From assembly GCA_000585075.1 (NCBI GenBank), contig JEMY01000013.1, positions 80,984-144,983 on the forward strand: a stretch of DNA of 64,000 nucleotides, given 5' to 3'. The notes under the pieces are model-generated. The model ran no database searches. It was not told where the DNA came from and saw only the letters and a program-made list of their open reading frames with translations. Made by a program: the position numbers and the translations under genes. Of this stretch, positions 10,283 to 18,955 are shown in pieces. The stretch is from Candidatus Accumulibacter regalis. GTDB lineage: Bacteria; Pseudomonadota; Gammaproteobacteria; Burkholderiales; Rhodocyclaceae. The first letter of the stretch is position 1. Every line of letters starts with the position of its first letter.

Positions 10283-10984
10283 TCAAGTCAGATCGGTGAC
10301 GCTACGAAACAGGCCATGCCCTGACTCCAGATACTTGCGCTCGAAGGGCGTCATCGGCTGCTCCGGGACGAAGGACTGGCAAACCGCCGCCCGGCCGGTA
10401 AGCTGCTCCACCGCCAGACAGTGCTCGGCGATATAGATCGGCCAGTTGCTGCGGCACTCGAGCACGCCGCCGAGAGCAAGCAGTGCGGGAAAGACCGCGT
10501 GCCCATGCCAGCGGCGGCGCAGATGGCCGACCTTCGGCCAGGGGTTGGGATAGAGCAGGTAATGCCGATCGAGCCGCAGGCCGGCGTCGAGCAACAAGCG
10601 CCAGTAGTCGACCAGATCGGCGCGAACCAGATCGAGGTTGGCTGGCCAGGCACGCTGTTCGCCGCCCTGCTCGCGCTGCGTTTGCGGGCGCTGCTGGCCG
10701 CGCTGCAGGCGTACGGCCGACTGGTCGACGCCGATCACGTAGTGCGTCGGGAACGCTCTGGCGAGTGCGACGCTGCTCTCGCCGACGCCGCAGCAGGCGT
10801 CAAGGATCAGGGGGGCACCCGGCGCGCGGCGCTGATAGCGCTCGAAACTTGCGGCAAAGGCGACGCGATTGTAGTCGGCATAGGGCTTGCGGAAAGGCGC
10901 GCTCGCGTGTCGTGCGAGAACCATCGCCAACTGCTCGTGGATGCCACTCTGGGCGCTGCTCGGGACGCGGGAGTTGCCTTGCAT
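10283..10984 (-). CDS. TrmB-like SAM-dependent tRNA (guanine-N7) methyltransferase
   Basis: 233-residue class I methyltransferase. The SAM-binding loop is LDACCGVGESS and the TrmB-type signature is YPNPWPKVGHLRRRWHG, with the downstream PMTPFERKYLESG segment typical of the family. TrmB makes m7G46 in tRNA. The sequence departs from canonical TrmB (YPNPWPK rather than FPDPWPK, and a DACCG loop), so it may be a paralogue with another target. It starts 12 bases after the dusC stop and is probably co-transcribed with this second tRNA-modifying enzyme. Confidence 0.75.
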   Translation of the reverse strand: MQGNSRVPSSAQSGIHEQLAMVLARHASAPFRKPYADYNRVAFAASFERYQRRAPGAPLILDACCGVGESSVALARAFPTHYVIGVDQSAVRLQRGQQRPQTQREQGGEQRAWPANLDLVRADLVDYWRLLLDAGLRLDRHYLLYPNPWPKVGHLRRRWHGHAVFPALLALGGVLECRSNWPIYIAEHCLAVEQLTGRAAVCQSFVPEQPMTPFERKYLESGHGLFRSVTDLT

Positions 10985-10996
10985 CTTCTGGCGCGG

Positions 10997-11980
10997 CTAG
11001 CCCAGCGGCCGCTGCACCGGGATTCCATGCAGCTCGAGCACACGGCTGATTTCTTCCACGCCAGCCAGTGCTCTGACCGCCATGAACAGAGCCTCGGCTT
11101 CGACAAAGTTGCGCCGCAGGGAGCCCAACCAGAGCTTGAGCCGTCCCGGCGCATGCCGCGCCACGACCTTGGCACAGACCTGCTGCCAGTATGACGCCAG
11201 CAGCGGCTGCAACCGGCGCCAGTCGTCGCAGCGATCGGCGGCGACCCCCTCGCCGGCCGCCTGCGCACGAATACGCCGCGCGAGAAAGGGATCGGCAACT
11301 GCACCGCGGCCGATCATCACGTCGTCGCTGCTGCTCACCGCACAGCAGCGCAGGTGATCGGCAACCGTCCATACCTCGCCGTTGGCGATCACCGGTTGTT
11401 GCACCACCGCCCGGATGCGCGCGATCCATTCCCAATGCGCCGGCGGTCGATAGCCGTCGGCGCGGGTGCGCGCATGCACCACCAGCGCCACGATACCGCC
11501 GGCGGCCAGCGCCCGCGCGCAGTCCAGAGTTTTCTCGGTATCGCGCACGCCGAGCCGCATCTTGGCGGTGAATGGAATTTCCGGAGGCACGACGCGGCGC
11601 ACCGCCGCGACGATGCGCAAGAGCTGTTCGGGGTCGGCGAGCAGCATCGCGCCGCCGCCGTGGCGATTGACCGTCGGTGCCGGACAACCGAAGTTCAGAT
11701 CGATCCCCGCCGGGGCAAGCTCGACGAGCTGCGCCGCATTCTCGGCCAGGCACCCGGGATCGCTGCCGAGAAGCTGCACCACCAGCGGCGTTCCGGCACG
11801 CGTTCGGCTGCCGTTACCAAGCTCGGGGCAAAGCCGCTGAAAGGCGCGCGGCGGCAGCAGATTGCCAGAGACCCGGACGAACTCGCTGACTGCCAGATCA
11901 TAACCGCCGACGCGCGTCAGCACGTCGCGCAGAACGTCGTCGACCAGACCCTCCATCGGCGCCAGCAGCAGTCTTGCCAT
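10997..11980 (-). CDS. dusC: tRNA-dihydrouridine(16) synthase, DusC type
   Basis: FMN-dependent TIM-barrel enzyme that reduces uridine to dihydrouridine in tRNA. 327 residues. Motifs are APMEG at the N-terminus, the catalytic cysteine in LNFGCPAPTVNRHGGGA, TAKMRLG and VIANGEVWT with MIGRGAVADP. The start at 11980 is set by homology (MARLLLAPMEG) and a GGAG ribosome site; the same frame stays open upstream but encodes nothing conserved there. First gene of a likely two-gene unit with the TrmB-like gene. Confidence 0.9.
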   Translation of the reverse strand: MARLLLAPMEGLVDDVLRDVLTRVGGYDLAVSEFVRVSGNLLPPRAFQRLCPELGNGSRTRAGTPLVVQLLGSDPGCLAENAAQLVELAPAGIDLNFGCPAPTVNRHGGGAMLLADPEQLLRIVAAVRRVVPPEIPFTAKMRLGVRDTEKTLDCARALAAGGIVALVVHARTRADGYRPPAHWEWIARIRAVVQQPVIANGEVWTVADHLRCCAVSSSDDVMIGRGAVADPFLARRIRAQAAGEGVAADRCDDWRRLQPLLASYWQQVCAKVVARHAPGRLKLWLGSLRRNFVEAEALFMAVRALAGVEEISRVLELHGIPVQRPLG

Positions 11981-12123
11981 CACCCATTCTCCATCCCGCT
12001 TCGAGCCTGAAGCGGACATTCCAAGCGACCGGGTACCCGCCATGGAGCAGCGTCGTGGCGGCGGGCGAAGCGTTCGCGCCGCACACGCGGCGTCGGCAGA
12101 CCGCCTTCGCTCTCGCAAAATAC

Positions 12124-12149
12124 AGAGGCCGGACACGCCGGCCTCTTTT
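12124..12149 (-). terminator. Hairpin terminator after the CsgG-type lipoprotein gene
   Basis: Perfect 9-bp stem (AGAGGCCGG / CCGGCCTCT) with a 5-base loop, 20 bases after the minus-strand stop. The T tract is short on both sides, so efficiency is uncertain. Confidence 0.6.
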
Positions 12150-12165
12150 CCGTTGCTCGCGGTGC

Positions 12166-13038
12166 TCAGTTGGTCTTCTTGCTCTTCTTCTTGGCAGGCT
12201 GTGCCGCCTCGGCCCCCTGCACACCCAGGTTGCCTCCGGTTCCCAGGCCACCCTGGACCTCTTGCGCCTTGTAGCTGCGCACCGCGCGTACCAGATTGTT
12301 GTACGAGTCCGTAAAGGCGGCGACGATCACCTTGCCCTGCGCGGTGTTCGCGTAACCACCGGCCGCCCCCCCCATGCCGCGGCCAAAAAGACTGCCGACG
12401 GCGCCGAAGTCCATGTTGCTGGCGCTGCCTTCCGCCGCCGCCAGCTGCACACCGGAGCGGTTGTCCACCAGCGTCAGCAGCGTGCTCGCCTCCTTGACGT
12501 TCACACTTCCGGCAATCGCACCGATCACGCCGAGCGCGCCGCTCATGCCGCCAAGTGCGCCGCCCGCACCGCCCGCATTGCTGTTGCTGAAGGTAATCGA
12601 TGGACTCATCGAATAGTCGGCCGAAACCATCTGCCCCTTCTGGAACTTGGAACCCTTGCGCAGCTCCCCGGAGTCTTCCAGGGCGCGCTCCTGCATCATG
12701 TTGTTCATCGCCCGGCCGCGTTCGACGACGACAAAACAGTTCGATTGCTGGACCATCAGCTTGAGCACCGGCGTCGTCGATCCCAGGCCCCACTGGCCGG
12801 TCAGGATGCCGTACCACGGCGCCTGCGTATCCTCGACCACGGCAAGCGTCCCGAGCGAGCGATCGCACCTTTCGAGCTGGCTGTTGGCATTCTGGGCGTT
12901 CGCTCCGCCGGCCGACCCGGTGGCGGTCGTCTTCGCGTCTTGCGACCCCATCTGCATGTTCGAGCAAGCGGCCAGAAGTGCAGTTGCAGCGGAAGCGACG
13001 ACCAGGCGTGCCGTACCGCGAGAACTCGTTAGAGCCAT
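12166..13038 (-). CDS. CsgG/HfaB-family outer-membrane lipoprotein
   Basis: 290 residues with an N-terminal signal sequence and lipobox LLAAC, so probably acylated and periplasmic or outer-membrane. The core has CsgG-like features: VVVERGRAMNNMMQERAL, followed by VSADYSMSPSITF and an Ala/Gly-rich hydrophobic stretch (about residues 150-185), then LLTLVDNRSGVQLAAAEG. CsgG proteins form export pores for curli-like fibres, but many relatives lack curli partners, as here. The C-terminus is lysine-rich (KKKSKKTN). A GGGAG ribosome site supports the start. Monocistronic. Confidence 0.8.
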   Translation of the reverse strand: MALTSSRGTARLVVASAATALLAACSNMQMGSQDAKTTATGSAGGANAQNANSQLERCDRSLGTLAVVEDTQAPWYGILTGQWGLGSTTPVLKLMVQQSNCFVVVERGRAMNNMMQERALEDSGELRKGSKFQKGQMVSADYSMSPSITFSNSNAGGAGGALGGMSGALGVIGAIAGSVNVKEASTLLTLVDNRSGVQLAAAEGSASNMDFGAVGSLFGRGMGGAAGGYANTAQGKVIVAAFTDSYNNLVRAVRSYKAQEVQGGLGTGGNLGVQGAEAAQPAKKKSKKTN

Positions 13039-13367
13039 GAATCTTCTCCCTTCTCAATTGGCAATTGGCTGAATGCGGCGTGGCATCCCACCGACAGCGG
13101 CGCCCTCCACACCGGCCGCCACTATAACAGCACGGATACGACCTGCGCAGCCGGCCTGCAACCGCTCCCCAAGTGCCTGGGACTCAGCGGCTGCCGGACG
13201 GGCTGACGCCAATGCCAGCAAAGGCTATCGTTTCCCCGCTGCAGACGTCATTCACGCGGCAGGTCCGCTCTGGCGCGGTGGCAGCACTGCGAGCGCGAAC
13301 TTCTGGCCTCGTGCTATCTCGTACTATCGCCGCGCAAGCGGGATCGTTGCCCCCAGGCTGCACGCGC
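13039..13367. other. Intergenic region, no gene seen
   Basis: 329 bases between two minus-strand genes. Short ORFs here have no recognisable motifs. It must contain the promoter of the CsgG-type lipoprotein gene, but no clear hexamers stand out. Confidence 0.4.
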
Positions 13368-13814
13368 TCAGCAGCGAGAACCGGCCGGGCACTGGGCCAG
13401 GGTGCTGGCCAACGGGGTCAGCGGCCGCCCTTCCTGCACCCAGGAGCGCATCCCGTCCTTGACGTTGTACACCCGCTGGTAGCCCGCCTGCTGCGAGAGA
13501 AGCTGGCTTGCCGCCCGCGTGCGGTTGCCGCTACGGCAAATGACGATCACCGGCTGGTCGGGTTTGGCTACGCCCTGCACCTTTGCCAGCCAGGCCGGCG
13601 CATCGACGCGGCCCTGCTCATCAACGTAGGTAATCAATTTGCTGCCCGCGACGACGCCACTTTGCTGCCATTCGCCGGCAGTACGGATGTCGATCACCGG
13701 CACCCCTGCAGCCATCAGGCGCGCCAGCTCGGCGTTGTCGATATCGAACACTTCAGCGTCGGCCGCGCTCGCGAGCAGCAAGGAAGAAAACGCGCAAGCC
13801 ATCATCCGGATCAT
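13368..13814 (-). CDS. Periplasmic rhodanese-like sulfurtransferase
   Basis: 148 residues: signal peptide (cleavage probably after ASAADA), then a single rhodanese domain. The active-site loop CRSGNRTRAASQLL holds the catalytic cysteine; PVIDIRTAGEWQQSGV and YNVKDGMRSW are the other conserved strands. Rhodaneses move sulfane sulfur to thiophilic acceptors; the substrate here is unknown. AGGAG lies eight bases before the start. Confidence 0.87.
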   Translation of the reverse strand: MIRMMACAFSSLLLASAADAEVFDIDNAELARLMAAGVPVIDIRTAGEWQQSGVVAGSKLITYVDEQGRVDAPAWLAKVQGVAKPDQPVIVICRSGNRTRAASQLLSQQAGYQRVYNVKDGMRSWVQEGRPLTPLASTLAQCPAGSRC

Positions 13815-14025
13815 GATCAGAACTCCTGTAACCTCGTTCCGGCCATTTTACAGTGATCGCCCGGCAATGGGGGCAAGGCAGCCGCGTCGCGGCACGAGCT
13901 TACGCTGACATCGCACTGAAAAATAACCCTTTTCAGGCTCCCAGCGGCGCGCTAGTATGGACGCTCTTTTTTTGGGGCCGGCAACCGCGACCCCGGACTG
14001 CTGCCGAAGAAAGGAGTCGCTCGTC

Positions 14026-15945
14026 TTGAAACCGACCGATATCAGCGTCCCCGACTATTTCCACAAAGTCGTCGATTGCCAGTGGGCATGCCCGGCCCAC
14101 ACCCCGGTTCCCGAATACATTCGCCTGATCGCTGCCGGTCGCTACAGCGAGGCCTACATGGTCAACTGGGTATCGAACGTCTTTCCGGGAATCCTCGGGC
14201 GAACCTGTGACCGCCCCTGCGAACCCGCGTGCCGCCGCGGCCGCGTCGAGGACGAAACCCCGGACGGCCACGGCGAGCGCAAGGCGCCGGTCGCGATCTG
14301 CCGTCTGAAGCGCGTCGCCGCCGACTACAAGGAGGACATTCGCCACCTCCTGCCGCCGCCAGCGGCGCAGAAAAACGGCCGGCGCATCGCCTGCGTCGGC
14401 GCCGGGCCGGCATCGCTGACCGTAGCGCGCGACCTGGCGCCGCTCGGCTACGAGGTGGTGATCTACGACGGCGACGCTCTCGCCGGCGGCATGATGCGCA
14501 CGCAGATCCCGAAGTTCCGCCTGCCAGAAGAAGTCATCGACGAGGAAACCGGTTACGTCCTCGACCTCGGCGTCGAGCTGCGCGGCGGCCAGTACGTCAG
14601 TTCGCTGAAGAACCTGCTAAGCGAAGGCTACGACGCGATTTTCGTCGGTTCCGGCGCGCCACGTGGCCACGACCTCGACATCCCCGGACGCAAGGAAGCA
14701 GCGAAGTCTATCCACCTGGGTATCGACTGGCTGGCCAGCGTCGCTTTCGGGCATACCACTTCGATCGGCAAGCGGGTGATCGTCCTCGGCGGCGGCAACA
14801 CTGCGATGGACTGCTGCCGCTCGTCGCGCCGGCTTGGCGGCGAGGATGTCAAGGTCATCGTCCGCTCCGGCTTCGAGCAGATGAAGGCCAGCCCCTGGGA
14901 AAAGGAGGACGCGATGCACGAAGGCATCCCGATCCTCAACAACCTGGTCCCCAAGGCCTTCACGCACATCGGCGGACGGCTCACCGGCGCCACCTTCGAG
15001 AAGGTACGGGTGGAATTCGACGACAAGGGCCGCCGCAGCCTGGTACCGACCGGCGAACCCGACGCTCATTTCGATTGTGACGAGGTGCTGGTCGCCGTTG
15101 GCCAGGACAACTCCTTCCCGTGGATCGAGCGCGACATCGGCATCGAATTCGACAAGTGGGGCCTGCCCAAGGTCAATGAGGAGACCATGCAATCGACCGT
15201 GCCCAACGTCTTCTTCGGCGGTGACGCTGCCTTCGGGCCGAAAAACATCATCTGGGCGGTTGCCCACGGCCACCAGGCGGCGGTCTCCATCGACCGCATG
15301 CTCAACGGCGAGGACCTTGCCGAGCGGCCCGCACCGCAGACTTCACTGGTCTCGCAAAAGATGGGCATCCATCAGTGGATGTACGACAACGCCATCTCGG
15401 CCGATCGGCGCCTGCGCGTGCCGCTGCGCGACCTGAACGCCGCGTTGAAGAACATCAAGATCGAAGTCGAGCTGGGCTTCGATCCGCAGCTGGCTTTCCA
15501 GGAGGCGCAGCGCTGCCTGAACTGCGACGTGCAGACGGTCTTTGCACCCAAGCTGTGCATCGAATGCGACGCGTGCATGGACATCTGCCCCATGGACAGC
15601 ATCTCCTTCACCCTCAACGGTGACGAGGAAGACCTGCGCCAGCGGCTGAGCGCGCCGGCACTGGATGCGAGCCAGGATCTCTATGTGTCGGATGCGCTGA
15701 AGACCGGGCGGGTGATGGTCAAGGACGAGGATGTCTGCCTGCACTGCGGACTCTGTGCCGAACGCTGTCCGACCGGCGCCTGGGACATGCAGAAATTCCT
15801 CTTCGCAAGCACCTACGCCGGACCTGGTTGCCGCAATGCAGGCTCTCCCCCGCCTTTGCCCGAGCCCGCGGGCACACCTTCACCCGAGAAAAGGCCAAGG
15901 GCAAGGCAAAAGCCAGCGCCGGCTCCCGACCAGCAAACCGCCTGA
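14026..15945 (+). CDS. korC: NAD(P)/FAD and ferredoxin subunit of 2-oxoglutarate oxidoreductase (KorC-like)
   Basis: Electron-transfer subunit resembling glutamate synthase small chain (GltD) fused to ferredoxin modules. N-terminal cysteines (CQWACPAHTPVPEYI, CDRPCEPACRRG) bind Fe-S; dinucleotide folds are at VGAGPASLTVARDL and VLGGGNTAMDCCRS; two 4Fe-4S motifs occur near the C-terminus (CIECDACMDICP, CLHCGLCAERCP). TTG at 14026 is chosen because AAGGAG sits nine bases before it; an ATG at 13957 would add 23 unconserved residues. With korA and korB it matches the size and order of the 2-oxoglutarate:NADP+ oxidoreductase known from Azoarcus, where it makes low-potential electrons from 2-oxoglutarate. 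Confidence 0.82.
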   Translation: MKPTDISVPDYFHKVVDCQWACPAHTPVPEYIRLIAAGRYSEAYMVNWVSNVFPGILGRTCDRPCEPACRRGRVEDETPDGHGERKAPVAICRLKRVAADYKEDIRHLLPPPAAQKNGRRIACVGAGPASLTVARDLAPLGYEVVIYDGDALAGGMMRTQIPKFRLPEEVIDEETGYVLDLGVELRGGQYVSSLKNLLSEGYDAIFVGSGAPRGHDLDIPGRKEAAKSIHLGIDWLASVAFGHTTSIGKRVIVLGGGNTAMDCCRSSRRLGGEDVKVIVRSGFEQMKASPWEKEDAMHEGIPILNNLVPKAFTHIGGRLTGATFEKVRVEFDDKGRRSLVPTGEPDAHFDCDEVLVAVGQDNSFPWIERDIGIEFDKWGLPKVNEETMQSTVPNVFFGGDAAFGPKNIIWAVAHGHQAAVSIDRMLNGEDLAERPAPQTSLVSQKMGIHQWMYDNAISADRRLRVPLRDLNAALKNIKIEVELGFDPQLAFQEAQRCLNCDVQTVFAPKLCIECDACMDICPMDSISFTLNGDEEDLRQRLSAPALDASQDLYVSDALKTGRVMVKDEDVCLHCGLCAERCPTGAWDMQKFLFASTYAGPGCRNAGSPPPLPEPAGTPSPEKRPRARQKPAPAPDQQTA

Positions 15946-15954
15946 GGAACGAAA

Positions 15955-17793
15955 ATGCAGAAGATCGAAGCGGTCAATGATTTCGTCATCAAGTTTGCCA
16001 ACATCAATGGCTCGGGATCGGCGTCGGCGAACGAACTCGTCGCGCGTGCCATCCTGCGCATGGGAGTGCCGGTCTCGCCGCGCAACATCTTCCCGTCGAA
16101 CATCCAGGGGCTGCCGACCTGGTTCGAAGTACGCGTCACCGAGCGCGGCTACCTCGGCCGGCGCGGTGGCGTCGATATGATGGTGGCCATGAACCCGCAG
16201 ACCTGGGACCAGGACGTCCGCGAGATCGAGATGGGCGGCTACCTGTTCTACGACAGTTCGCGGCCACTGCCCCGCTCGCGGTCGCGCGACGACATCCACG
16301 TCATCGGCATGCCGCTCACCGAACTGTGCAACAACACGTACAGCGACCCGCGCCAGCGACAGCTGTTCAGGAACATCCTCTACGTCGGCGCCCTGGCGCA
16401 CCTGCTGGACATCGAGACGGGCGAAATCGAGAAACTTTTCGGGCAGCAGTTCAAGGGCAAGGAGAAGCTGCTCGATTCCAACATCCAGGCGCTCAACGTC
16501 GGCCGCGACTACGCGCGCGAACACCTCAAGCCGATCGGTCTCAAGGTCGAGCGCCGTGACAAGGTCGGCGACCACATCTTCGTCGATGGCAACACCGCCG
16601 CCGCGCTGGGCTGCGTCTATGGCGGCGCGACGGTCTGCGCCTGGTACCCGATAACCCCGTCATCGTCGGTCGCCGAGGCCTTCATCCGCTTCACGCAGAA
16701 GTTGCGCGCCGACCCGCAGACCGGCAAGCAGCGCTGCGCAGTGGTGCAGGCCGAGGACGAACTGGCGTCGATCGGCATGGTCGTCGGCGCCGGCTGGAAC
16801 GGCGCACGTGCCTTTACCGCGACTTCGGGACCGGGCATCTCGCTGATGTCCGAGTTCATCGGCCTTGCCTTCTTCGCCGAGATCCCGGCCGTACTGATCA
16901 ATGTCCAGCGTGGCGGCCCTTCCACCGGCATGCCGACGCGCACCCAGCAATCCGACATCCTTGCCTGCGCCTACGCCTCGCACGGCGACACCCGGCACGT
17001 GCTGCTTTTTCCGGAAGATCCCTACGAGTGCTTCGAGATGTCGGCGCAGGCGCTCGACCTCGCCGAGCGCCTGCAGACGCCGGTCTTCGTCATGAGCGAC
17101 CTGGACATCGGCATGAACCAGCGGCTGTGCCGCCCGTTCGCCTGGGACGACAGCGTCGAATACGACCGCGGCAAGGTGATGACCCGCGAGGCACTCGACG
17201 CCGGCAGCGAATTCGGCCGCTACCTGGACGTCGACGGCGACGGCATCACCTACCGCACCTATCCGGGAACGCACCCGACCAAGGGCGGCTATTTCACGCG
17301 CGGAACGACCAAGAACGCTTACGCCGGCTACTCCGAAGCGGGCCCGGACTACGTCGACAACATGCAGCGCCTGCTGCGCAAGTTCGAAACCGCCAAGTCG
17401 CTGGTGCCGCTGCCGGTGCTCACCGCCGCCAGGTACCCGGCACGCTTCGCCGTCCTCTTCTACGGCTCGACCAGTCCGGCGATGCACGAAGCACTCGACG
17501 CGCTGGCCGAACACGGCATCTATCTCAACGCCCTGCGCATACGCGCTTTCCCGTTCCAGAACGAGATCGTCGACTTCGTCGCGGCGCACAGCAAGGTCTT
17601 CGTCTTCGAGCAGAACCTGGACGGACAGCTGACCACCCTGCTGATCAACGAGGCCGGGGTACGTCCGGCGAGCCTGGTGACGGTCGTTCATTACGACGGA
17701 ACGCCGATCACCGCGCGCTTCATTACGCAGGAAATCGCCGACCGCGTCGCACGCCTGAACGTGCATTCCTTCAAAGAAGACAGAGTGGCCTGA
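15955..17793 (+). CDS. korA: 2-oxoacid:acceptor oxidoreductase, gamma-alpha subunit (KorA)
   Basis: 612 residues combining the gamma domain at the N-terminus (INGSGSASANELVARAILRMG, GRRGGVDMMV) and the alpha, pyrimidine-binding domain from about residue 195 (GNTAAALGCVYGGATVCAWYPITPSSSVAEAF), with AFTATSGPGISLMSEF and RGGPSTGMPTRTQQSD. It forms the TPP-dependent oxidative decarboxylase with KorB, converting 2-oxoglutarate to succinyl-CoA. Starts nine bases after korC and ends one base before korB, so all three are one operon. Confidence 0.93.
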   Translation: MQKIEAVNDFVIKFANINGSGSASANELVARAILRMGVPVSPRNIFPSNIQGLPTWFEVRVTERGYLGRRGGVDMMVAMNPQTWDQDVREIEMGGYLFYDSSRPLPRSRSRDDIHVIGMPLTELCNNTYSDPRQRQLFRNILYVGALAHLLDIETGEIEKLFGQQFKGKEKLLDSNIQALNVGRDYAREHLKPIGLKVERRDKVGDHIFVDGNTAAALGCVYGGATVCAWYPITPSSSVAEAFIRFTQKLRADPQTGKQRCAVVQAEDELASIGMVVGAGWNGARAFTATSGPGISLMSEFIGLAFFAEIPAVLINVQRGGPSTGMPTRTQQSDILACAYASHGDTRHVLLFPEDPYECFEMSAQALDLAERLQTPVFVMSDLDIGMNQRLCRPFAWDDSVEYDRGKVMTREALDAGSEFGRYLDVDGDGITYRTYPGTHPTKGGYFTRGTTKNAYAGYSEAGPDYVDNMQRLLRKFETAKSLVPLPVLTAARYPARFAVLFYGSTSPAMHEALDALAEHGIYLNALRIRAFPFQNEIVDFVAAHSKVFVFEQNLDGQLTTLLINEAGVRPASLVTVVHYDGTPITARFITQEIADRVARLNVHSFKEDRVA

Positions 17794-17794
17794 C

Positions 17795-18850
17795 ATGACC
17801 TACCTCGCCAAACCCAGACTTCACCACCCGACCCTGGCCAAGAACCGCGTCGGTTACACGCGCCGCGACTACGAAGGCAAGATATCGACCCTCTGTGCCG
17901 GTTGCGGGCACGACTCGATCTCGGCGGCGATCATCCAGGCCTGCTGGGAACTCGACATCGAGCCGCACCGCGTCGCCAAGCTCTCGGGAATCGGCTGCTC
18001 ATCGAAAACACCGGACTACTTTCTCGGCAATTCGCATGGCTTCAACACCGTGCACGGGCGCATGCCGTCGGTTCTCACCGGCGCCAACCTGGCCAACCGC
18101 GAACTGATCTACCTCGGCGTGTCCGGGGACGGCGACTCGGCGTCGATCGGCCTGGGCCAGTTCGCGCACGTCCTTCGCCGCGGCGTCAACATGACCTATA
18201 TCGTCGAGAACAACGGCGTCTACGGGCTGACCAAGGGACAGTTCTCGGCGACCGCCGACAAGGGCTCGAAGTCCAAACGCGGCCAGGCCAACAACGACAC
18301 GCCGATCGACCTCGCCAGCCTGGCGCTGGTGATGGGCGCAACCTTCATCGGGCGCAGCTTCTCGGGCGACAAGGCGCAACTGGTGCCGCTGATCCGGGCA
18401 GCGATCGCCCACCCCGGCGCTGCGGTGATCGACGTCGTCTCGCCCTGCGTCGCCTTCAACAACCACTCCGGCAGCACCAAGAGTTACGACTATGTGCGTG
18501 AGCACAACGAAGCGGTCAACCGCCTTGATTTCTTCCCGCAGCGCGACGAGATCACCACCGAGTACGGCGAGGGAGAGGTCATCGATGTCCGCCAGCACGA
18601 CGGCTCGATCCTCCGCCTGCGCAAGCTGCACGCCGAGTACGACCCGGGTGACCGGGTACGCGCGATGGCCTACGTGCAGGAGCACGCCGCGCGCGGCGAA
18701 GTGGTCACCGGGCTGCTCTACGTCGACAACGACGCCTGCGATCTGCACGAGCAGATCAACAGCGTTGAGCAGCCCCTGAACACTCTGACCGCCGCCGAAC
18801 TGTGCCCCGGCTCGGCCGTCCTTGAGAAGATCAACGCCTCGCTACGCTAA
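17795..18850 (+). CDS. korB: 2-oxoacid:acceptor oxidoreductase, beta subunit (KorB)
   Basis: 351-residue TPP-binding subunit. The CAGCGHDSI motif near residue 34 and the GDGDSASIG...NNGVYGLTKGQ stretch (about residues 110-150) bind TPP-Mg and help hold the 4Fe-4S cluster. HPGAAVIDVVSPCVAFNNH is typical of the 2-oxoacid:ferredoxin beta subunits. The start codon lies one base after the korA stop, implying translational coupling. Specificity for 2-oxoglutarate rather than pyruvate is inferred from the KorABC arrangement. Confidence 0.93.
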   Translation: MTYLAKPRLHHPTLAKNRVGYTRRDYEGKISTLCAGCGHDSISAAIIQACWELDIEPHRVAKLSGIGCSSKTPDYFLGNSHGFNTVHGRMPSVLTGANLANRELIYLGVSGDGDSASIGLGQFAHVLRRGVNMTYIVENNGVYGLTKGQFSATADKGSKSKRGQANNDTPIDLASLALVMGATFIGRSFSGDKAQLVPLIRAAIAHPGAAVIDVVSPCVAFNNHSGSTKSYDYVREHNEAVNRLDFFPQRDEITTEYGEGEVIDVRQHDGSILRLRKLHAEYDPGDRVRAMAYVQEHAARGEVVTGLLYVDNDACDLHEQINSVEQPLNTLTAAELCPGSAVLEKINASLR

Positions 18851-18872
18851 GTGCCGCATGGGCTCGCCGGCG

Positions 18873-18895
18873 CCCTGTCGTGCCGATCGACAGGG
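18873..18895 (+). terminator. Hairpin after korB, possible terminator
   Basis: Perfect 8-bp stem CCCTGTCG / CGACAGGG with a 7-base loop, 22 bases after the korB stop. No T tract follows, so it may be a Rho-dependent end or an RNA-stabilising hairpin. Confidence 0.4.
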
Positions 18896-18920
18896 TGCCG
18901 CTGTCGCCATTCCCAGCGGC

Positions 18921-18926
18921 TATAAT
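18921..18926 (+). promoter_or_regulatory. -10 box of psd
   Basis: A consensus TATAAT lies 30 bases before the psd GTG start; the matching -35 is weak. It would give a short leader of about 20 bases. Confidence 0.5.
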
Positions 18927-18955
18927 CGCGGCTTGTTCATCTCCCTGGCGCACCC

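Noticed and set aside
11981..13057. N-terminal extension making DusC 686 residues
   Set aside because: Overlaps the CsgG-type lipoprotein gene in another frame and encodes low-complexity sequence; a good ribosome site supports the start at 11980.
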